Source of the DNA: Galaxea fascicularis
Taxonomy: Eukaryota; Cnidaria; Anthozoa; Scleractinia; Euphylliidae
DNA length: 64,000 nucleotides
Reading direction: 5' to 3'
Assembly: GCA_948470475.1 (NCBI GenBank)
Contig: OX419346.1
Location: forward strand, 20,974,417 to 21,038,416
Below the pieces are notes generated by a model. The model did not search any database. It had not been told where the DNA came from and saw only the letters and a program-made list of their open reading frames with translations. The first letter of the stretch is position 1; each line of letters starts with the position of its first letter. The position numbers were made by a program, and so were the translations under genes. Shown here one piece after another: positions 58,770-64,000 of this stretch.

Positions 58770-60942
58770 CTTTTGAATCTAACGAGTTCCAAGAATTAAA
58801 TTAAATGTTCTTAGCCTTCTCAAATAAAGCAATTTTCGACGTAAAAAGTTCACTGAACATATCAACCACAACGGAGTACCTGAGACAGGAGCACAGTTCG
58901 TGTAGAAAAATGCGCCGTAACTTACAAGCAGCGTTGTTATCGATATCATCAAATTTAATTTAAAAAGTTTTAGCAGTCATATTGTAACCAGTACATTTCT
59001 TGAACAAAGGGTTGGTCTGAGTTTCTTTTTAAATAGGTTACTAGACTTTCACACTACCGGAAAATATTGATTGGTGTGTAAAAAGTATATCAACTTTTTT
59101 CCATTATGGGGATTTTGCGACAACTGACTTTGACATTTTTAGCTAGGTAAAAATATTCAGCGCTAAATTTCGCAAATCTGGTGACTGATTTCGTCTTGTG
59201 TTCCTCTACTCTAAAAAAGCGAATTAGAAGGCTGATATTCGATTTTGCCTTTCAACCAAGAACAATTGAATTTTGCCAAATGGAATATACAGTTAATAGC
59301 AGAACAATAACGGATAAAAATGATAGTGAAATTTGTGGTTAATCTTTGCTACCTAGAGCAGTTATCAAGGAAGTACTGGTGAAGCTAAGTCTATATCTTT
59401 CAACTGAAAGTACACCTTATACGCGCTGTTGACGTTGTTGAATCTGGAAAATTGATGATCGCGACAATGTGGTTTATGACAGAGAAATTTCTACCCTACT
59501 GTACCGTTTAAAAGATCAGAAAGTACCGTTTAACGTTTATCCGGAATCTTAAATTATTAATATTTGAAAATAATAATAAGTAAAGGTGGCGAAATAGATT
59601 AGAAAACCGTAATTAATGAACCTTTCGTTTATCTAAATTCTCATATAGCCCTAGATGAATGGTGAATATTAATTCAAGGAAAATTTCAACACTAAAAATT
59701 TGATTCAGTTAGTTACAAGTTGAAATAGACGAATTCAAAATAGCAAAAATATGCATTTATTTGCGGAGTAATGAGTGAGACTAAAACAGTTAAATAAATA
59801 CAGAAAGCTTACCTGTAGGAAAGTAACTTGACCTGTTAAAGAGTCGGTTGCTTTTGAACGCGGCTGGATTTTAAGGCTGCTATTGTTATTTCAGTTATTA
59901 TAAGGTAAATATAATATTAACGTTCGGGGTTTTCATTGGCGACTCGTTGTTCCGGGAAACCATTAATAGGCATTGAAAGAAAAGCAACATTTTTCCCGCT
60001 ATGTTTAGAAGTCATGGCAATATTTTATGGGTGTGTACCAGGAGCCCCTGGTGAGTACAAAAAATACTCTTGTGGTATGAGGGGGCTGGTTCCTGAATCG
60101 CACAGGAAACCTAATTATTAAACTGGTTGTGTTGTGTTTTCGTACACTGGTTGCTACTAAGAGCCATAATCTTGCTGCTACATATTAATTGACGTTAAGC
60201 TTTAGGTTTCCTTATCACACATCTACGTAATAATCTCTCTACTAGAAAAGCCACTACTGTCTTCCCAACACACGTTCGAAATATTGAGGGCGCTGTCGAG
60301 GGCGCACATGACCACATTTTGACCGTGTTTTGCAAGTCACAAATTTGGTTGATAACTAAGTAAGTAAACTTTATTTAGCCAGGGTAGCCCATTCAGCTAC
60401 GAGGCTGGTCTTCAAGGGGCCCTGGGAAATAAAGAAATGTACAAATTAAAATGGTCTGAAATTATTTACACCCTAAAACTTCTAAACTCCTATAATACAC
60501 AAAATCCATAAATTTCTAAAAAGTAAAGATTATGAATAATAAATATAATGCTTAATAAGCAAACTTTAAAATTACTTAAAGACGGGACACTTTTAATATG
60601 AATGGGTAAAATATAAAATGAATAGTCCGCATACCTAAAAGTTTCCTATCCCATATTTGGTGGGTATAGGTCGTTGCTTCTTCTAGTTCCATAATCATGG
60701 GACGCCTTATTTCTTATGAAATACTCAGTTAAAATGCATTCGTGTAATTTCCTTTCACGCGCTAAACTTAACCAATCAGCAAGTGGAAAGCGTTCTTTGA
60801 AGTTGGTTGCGTGATCAAGACTTTTTATTGCGTGAGATGAAGATTGCGAGCTGGGATCTGGGCAGGATAGGGCATGTGACTAGTCACGCATTCCTAGGGT
60901 GTGTGCACACACAAAGATCAGCACAGAGGTAGAGCGAAAGAA
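58770..60942. other. Divergent intergenic region, JMJD8-like gene and membrane protein
   Basis: About 2.2 kb of AT-rich DNA between divergent starts. A segment near 60360-60430 (ACTTTATTTAGCCAGGGTAG and onward) has the look of a dispersed retroelement tail, but no second copy is in the window. No coding exon is supported. The promoter of the plus-strand gene is presumably in the last 200 bases. Confidence 0.4.
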
Positions 60943-63479
60943 ATGGCAGATAAAACAGCTATAACCGCTATTGCCGAAGAGGAGGAAGACAGCACCTCTC
61001 TGCAAAACAGCCTAAGAAAGAGAACTACGACAACGGCCATTGGAAAGGTGGGCGATTTCTTCTATTACTGAACAGCTAGTGACAGTCAAATTTAGCAGCT
61101 GTTTTGAGACTTTCAGTTTCCTCAAGTTGGAGTATCTTAAGTTCCATTTGAAAAGATTCAAGGAACGAAAAACACCACGGGGAATTAATGTTCACAGTGG
61201 CTTTGAGTTGGTTGAGCTTGTACATTTTATAAGCTTATACTGGAAATTTGGGACATTTCTTGTGAAATAGCTACGTACAGTGTACTTTTGCATAATTTTA
61301 ATTACTTAATTAAGCTTGCTTCTTGCTTTTCAGTTTAGGTTATCAGACTGCGTGATGAGTTTTACCTTAATGACTGTGCTTTCAGATACCTCATAATGCA
61401 TAAACGTAAAGTCATTAGATCTATCTTGCCATGCAGGCTTGCATGTGCTGGTCATTCAAATATTATACCCTTAAGACTTAACTTAAATTTATTTCTAATT
61501 TATTTTGATGTCACACTTTACGAATAGTTTTAGACCACGCAGAATGAAGTCAACCAATTACAGCAACAGCAGTGAAGCAACAATAAAATAATTAGTAATG
61601 ATGATAATGGAGTCATAATGATCATGATTATTTGAGCATTTTCAATTGAGTGTTGAAAGTAATGCAAGACTTCCGCACAGCTCTCTGCATTCATTATACA
61701 TTCATTTTGTGACTAAAACTCTATTTGTTTTTGGAACCGGGTTAGCATGAAAGGGAAAGATTTCCACACGACCCCATACATTAATTACATGCATCACTGT
61801 CATACTAACCCTGTCCCGAAAGCGAATAGAGTCTGAGTCATAAAATGCGTGCATAAATTTATGTATGGGGCTGTGTGGAAATCTTGCCATATGAAAGTAA
61901 TGCATTTGTAATAAGTATGGTGCTGTGTAATTTGCATTTGCTTTGGTTTTGCTTTCCTTTGCTTTGTGATTGGCTGACAGAGCTTGTGCTACTTTCTCAG
62001 GCAATGAGTTGCATGAGTGCATATTGCCATGCTTGGCACCGGTTGCATCTAATTGCTTCAAATTTGGATTGGTGCAGTTTAAAGCTGTCCACGTCTCATG
62101 TGATTGATCAGAGTATTGCTTTAAATTTGGTCTTATGAAACTCAGTGGAAAACCACCATCTGATGATCATATAACATAGATGAATTAATTTTCTGAGTTC
62201 AGTGTTTCATAGCCTCTTCAATGTGAATTTTAATGTGTGTTGCATTTTCAGGGCTGTGCTCTAGCGGCGCCCGGTCACCCCTAGCAACTTACTTTTGCCA
62301 TTGGGCGACCAGGAAGTATTAGTTTTTGCACCAAACTTATATGCTGGGCACCCTGGATTTCAAGGGTTTAGAGGTTTGGGCGTTCAACTACTTTTCTTAG
62401 AGCACAGCCTTGATTTTAAAGGTAACATACATTGTAATTTCAGGTGAAAACGTTTGCTGGTCTGGAGGCTGTAGAGTGGGCTTTCCTAACTATTTCAGGG
62501 ATAAATATTCTGGTGGCATTTGGTCTCACCATAGAAAGGCTGGTTGAGCTCCGCAAAGATAAACCAGACTACACATTTGCAATCATAGTCTTCATCAATA
62601 TTGGTAAGTATATAGGAACAATGCTGTTTACAAACTTGCATATGTAAGACTTACCGTGAAACTCAGAAAACTGGAAACTCTAGAAATAGTTATGGAATGT
62701 CTATAATTTGATTTTGTTACAAAAGAAAACATTAGATAAAGATGGGTAAACAGCAAACTGCAACGTAATTTACTTTTTTTTCTAGTGGGCAATCACATAA
62801 CAACACAGTTTTTGTTAAAATACACAAACTTGGCAAAACAAGATCTAAATTCCTTTCTTTATTTTATTTTGGCACTGAGGTATCATGTTCATTGATAATC
62901 ACAATACTGAAAATTGGATTGCCTTCTCTGCAGTATTCATTACATTCTTATTCAACATTGCTTGTGGCAAGATAATCCACTAAGTAAAGTGTACAAAATA
63001 TATGGAATAATGATCACAATAATTGTGATCATTATACCATATATATTATTGTTCTAAAAGTAAAGACATTACTTGCATCTTCGTTTCCATATGTAGCTCT
63101 TGAGACGAAGGCTTCTTAGCAATCTAACATGGCGGCTTTCTTGTGATGTTATTTTTTAGCGCCTGCGCAAATACGCCGGAAGTGAGGTTCATGGAAAAAT
63201 TTGATGATGAAGAAGAATGGACAACATTTTTAGACTCAAGCCTTCCACAGGAAGCCCAATCTTATAGTTCTTTTAAATTCAATTAAATCACTGTTAGGGC
63301 TTATTACTGACAAACCTTTTAATTCACTTTTTTCAGGTTTCTGTTTGTTTTACGCTGTTCATGGAGTCTTGAGAGAAAGAGAATTTGAGCTGTATGCTTA
63401 TGTTGTGGCAATTGTGGTGCTTGTGGTTTATATTTCCATTGATCTCATTGTTAACAAATCAAGAACAGCACTGAAATGG
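60943..63479 (+). CDS. Unrecognised multi-pass membrane protein, N-terminal part (continues off window)
   Basis: Three exons are visible, 60943-61047, 62444-62603 and 63337-63479, joined in phase 0, 1 and 0; together they encode 136 residues. The GG/GTGAGT donor at 63479/63480 shows that it continues beyond the right edge. The first 35 residues are hydrophilic, with an acidic EEEED cluster followed by a basic, Thr-rich stretch (LRKRTTTT). Three hydrophobic segments follow: around WAFLTISGINILVAFGL, FAIIVFINIGFCLFYAV and YVVAIVVLVVYISIDLI. The loop after the first is charged (ERLVELRKDKPDY). There is no signal peptide, so the N-terminus is probably cytosolic. I do not recognise the family. ATG 60943 is the first one in frame after a purine-rich AGAAATGG context. 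Confidence 0.7.
61759..61884. repeat. Foldback repeat in intron 1 of membrane protein gene
   Basis: AGATTTCCACACGACCCCAT at the left and ATGGGGCTGTGTGGAAATCT at the right are inverted with one mismatch; CATACATTAATT and AAATTTATGTATG extend the arms. The length is 126 bp and there is no coding content. It is probably a small MITE. Confidence 0.7.
62998..63044. repeat. Near-perfect palindrome in intron 2 of membrane protein gene
   Basis: ATATATGGAATAATGATCAC and its inverse GTGATCATTATACCATATAT flank a short AATAATT centre. The 23-nt arms have one mismatch, enough for a long hairpin or cruciform. Confidence 0.75.
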
Positions 63480-64000
63480 GTGAGTTGTTCAGTGCCATGC
63501 TTAACCCTTAACCCAGAAGTGATTGGCACATAACCTCTCCTTATAATATCAAATAAATTGTCCAGCAGGCAGGTGATGAGAATAGACAAATGTATCAGCC
63601 AAAAGGTGTTATCTTGATGAAATCCCAAATTCCCTCAACTAATGTACAAGGGACTGTATAGCAGGCAGAAAGGAGAATTAATAATCAGATCTTGGTTATG
63701 TGTAGTTCCAGAAAATATTTAATATAACCCTCCCAAGGATTACGTTTTTTGGTTTGCACACCCCACCTCTCTGGACATTCCAATTCAGCTCCTTATACTT
63801 TTCTTTTAAAAACTTTTGCTTTTACCACCCCCCTCTCCCTTGGCATTTCCACTGACCTTCCATGTAGGAGGGGGGGGGGGGGGGTCACATATATGCCTAC
63901 TTTGTTAAAGTAAAACACTGCTAAAAGGTGAATCAGATGTGTATCAGTCCTTAAAAAATATCTTCTTGCATTGTGTTTAATTCTCAAATTAATTAAGATT
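63480..64000. other. Intron 3 of membrane protein gene, right edge
   Basis: Non-coding sequence to the end of the window, with a G-run of about 14 at 63870-63883. No next exon is seen before the edge. Confidence 0.5.

Noticed and set aside
1..64000. Possible bacterial or symbiont origin of the sequence
   Set aside because: All main genes have spliceosomal introns and animal-specific families (TMEM168, RECK, RAB29, SAMTOR), and no operons are seen.

Overview
This is a stretch of animal nuclear DNA. It is AT-rich, has long introns with GT/AG borders, mostly single-copy genes, and many short inverted-repeat transposons. The protein repertoire and the repeat style suggest a cnidarian, most likely an anthozoan such as a stony coral. 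That is an inference from gene content; no species marker is present. Gene models below were built by hand from splice signals and reading-frame phase. Each complete multi-exon model closes exactly in frame from ATG to stop.

Layout, left to right. 1-3.8 kb (+): the 3' part of a Gln/Pro/Ser-rich nuclear-type protein that I could not name. 8.2-11.8 kb (+): a Rab32-family GTPase closest to RAB29, with a 16-nt microexon. 13.4-16.5 kb (+): an executioner-type caspase whose first exon encodes a RHIM-like amyloid motif. 16.6-18.0 kb: Harbinger-like MITEs, one carrying a nested second element. 19.8-28.9 kb (-): a 1966-residue protein with an N-terminal RRM and a periphilin-type C-terminal domain. 29.3-31.2 kb (+): QNG1, the queuosine salvage hydrolase, divergent from the previous gene across 414 bp. 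33.2-35.3 kb (-): TMEM168 with an intronless coding region. It is head-to-head (312 bp) with SAMTOR/BMT2 at 35.6-38.2 kb (+), and the same two genes are neighbours in human. 38.9-47.0 kb (-): a RECK-like secreted Kazal protein with a long charged, cysteine-poor N-terminal region. 48.8-51.2 kb (-): two short intronless proteins ending in CaaX boxes. 52.8-58.8 kb (-): a JMJD8-type JmjC protein fused to C-terminal TPR-like helices, with a solo LTR in an intron. 60.9 kb to the right edge (+): the start of an unrecognised multi-pass membrane protein.

The genes do not form one pathway. Themes that recur are nutrient and membrane signalling (RAB29, SAMTOR, QNG1), cell death (the RHIM-caspase, plus a degenerate caspase-like fold in the TMEM168 tail) and chromatin or RNA silencing (the periphilin homologue, in a window rich in transposon remnants). 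The strongest leads for new biology are the RHIM-caspase, the RRM-periphilin protein, the JMJD8-TPR fusion and the paired CaaX proteins.
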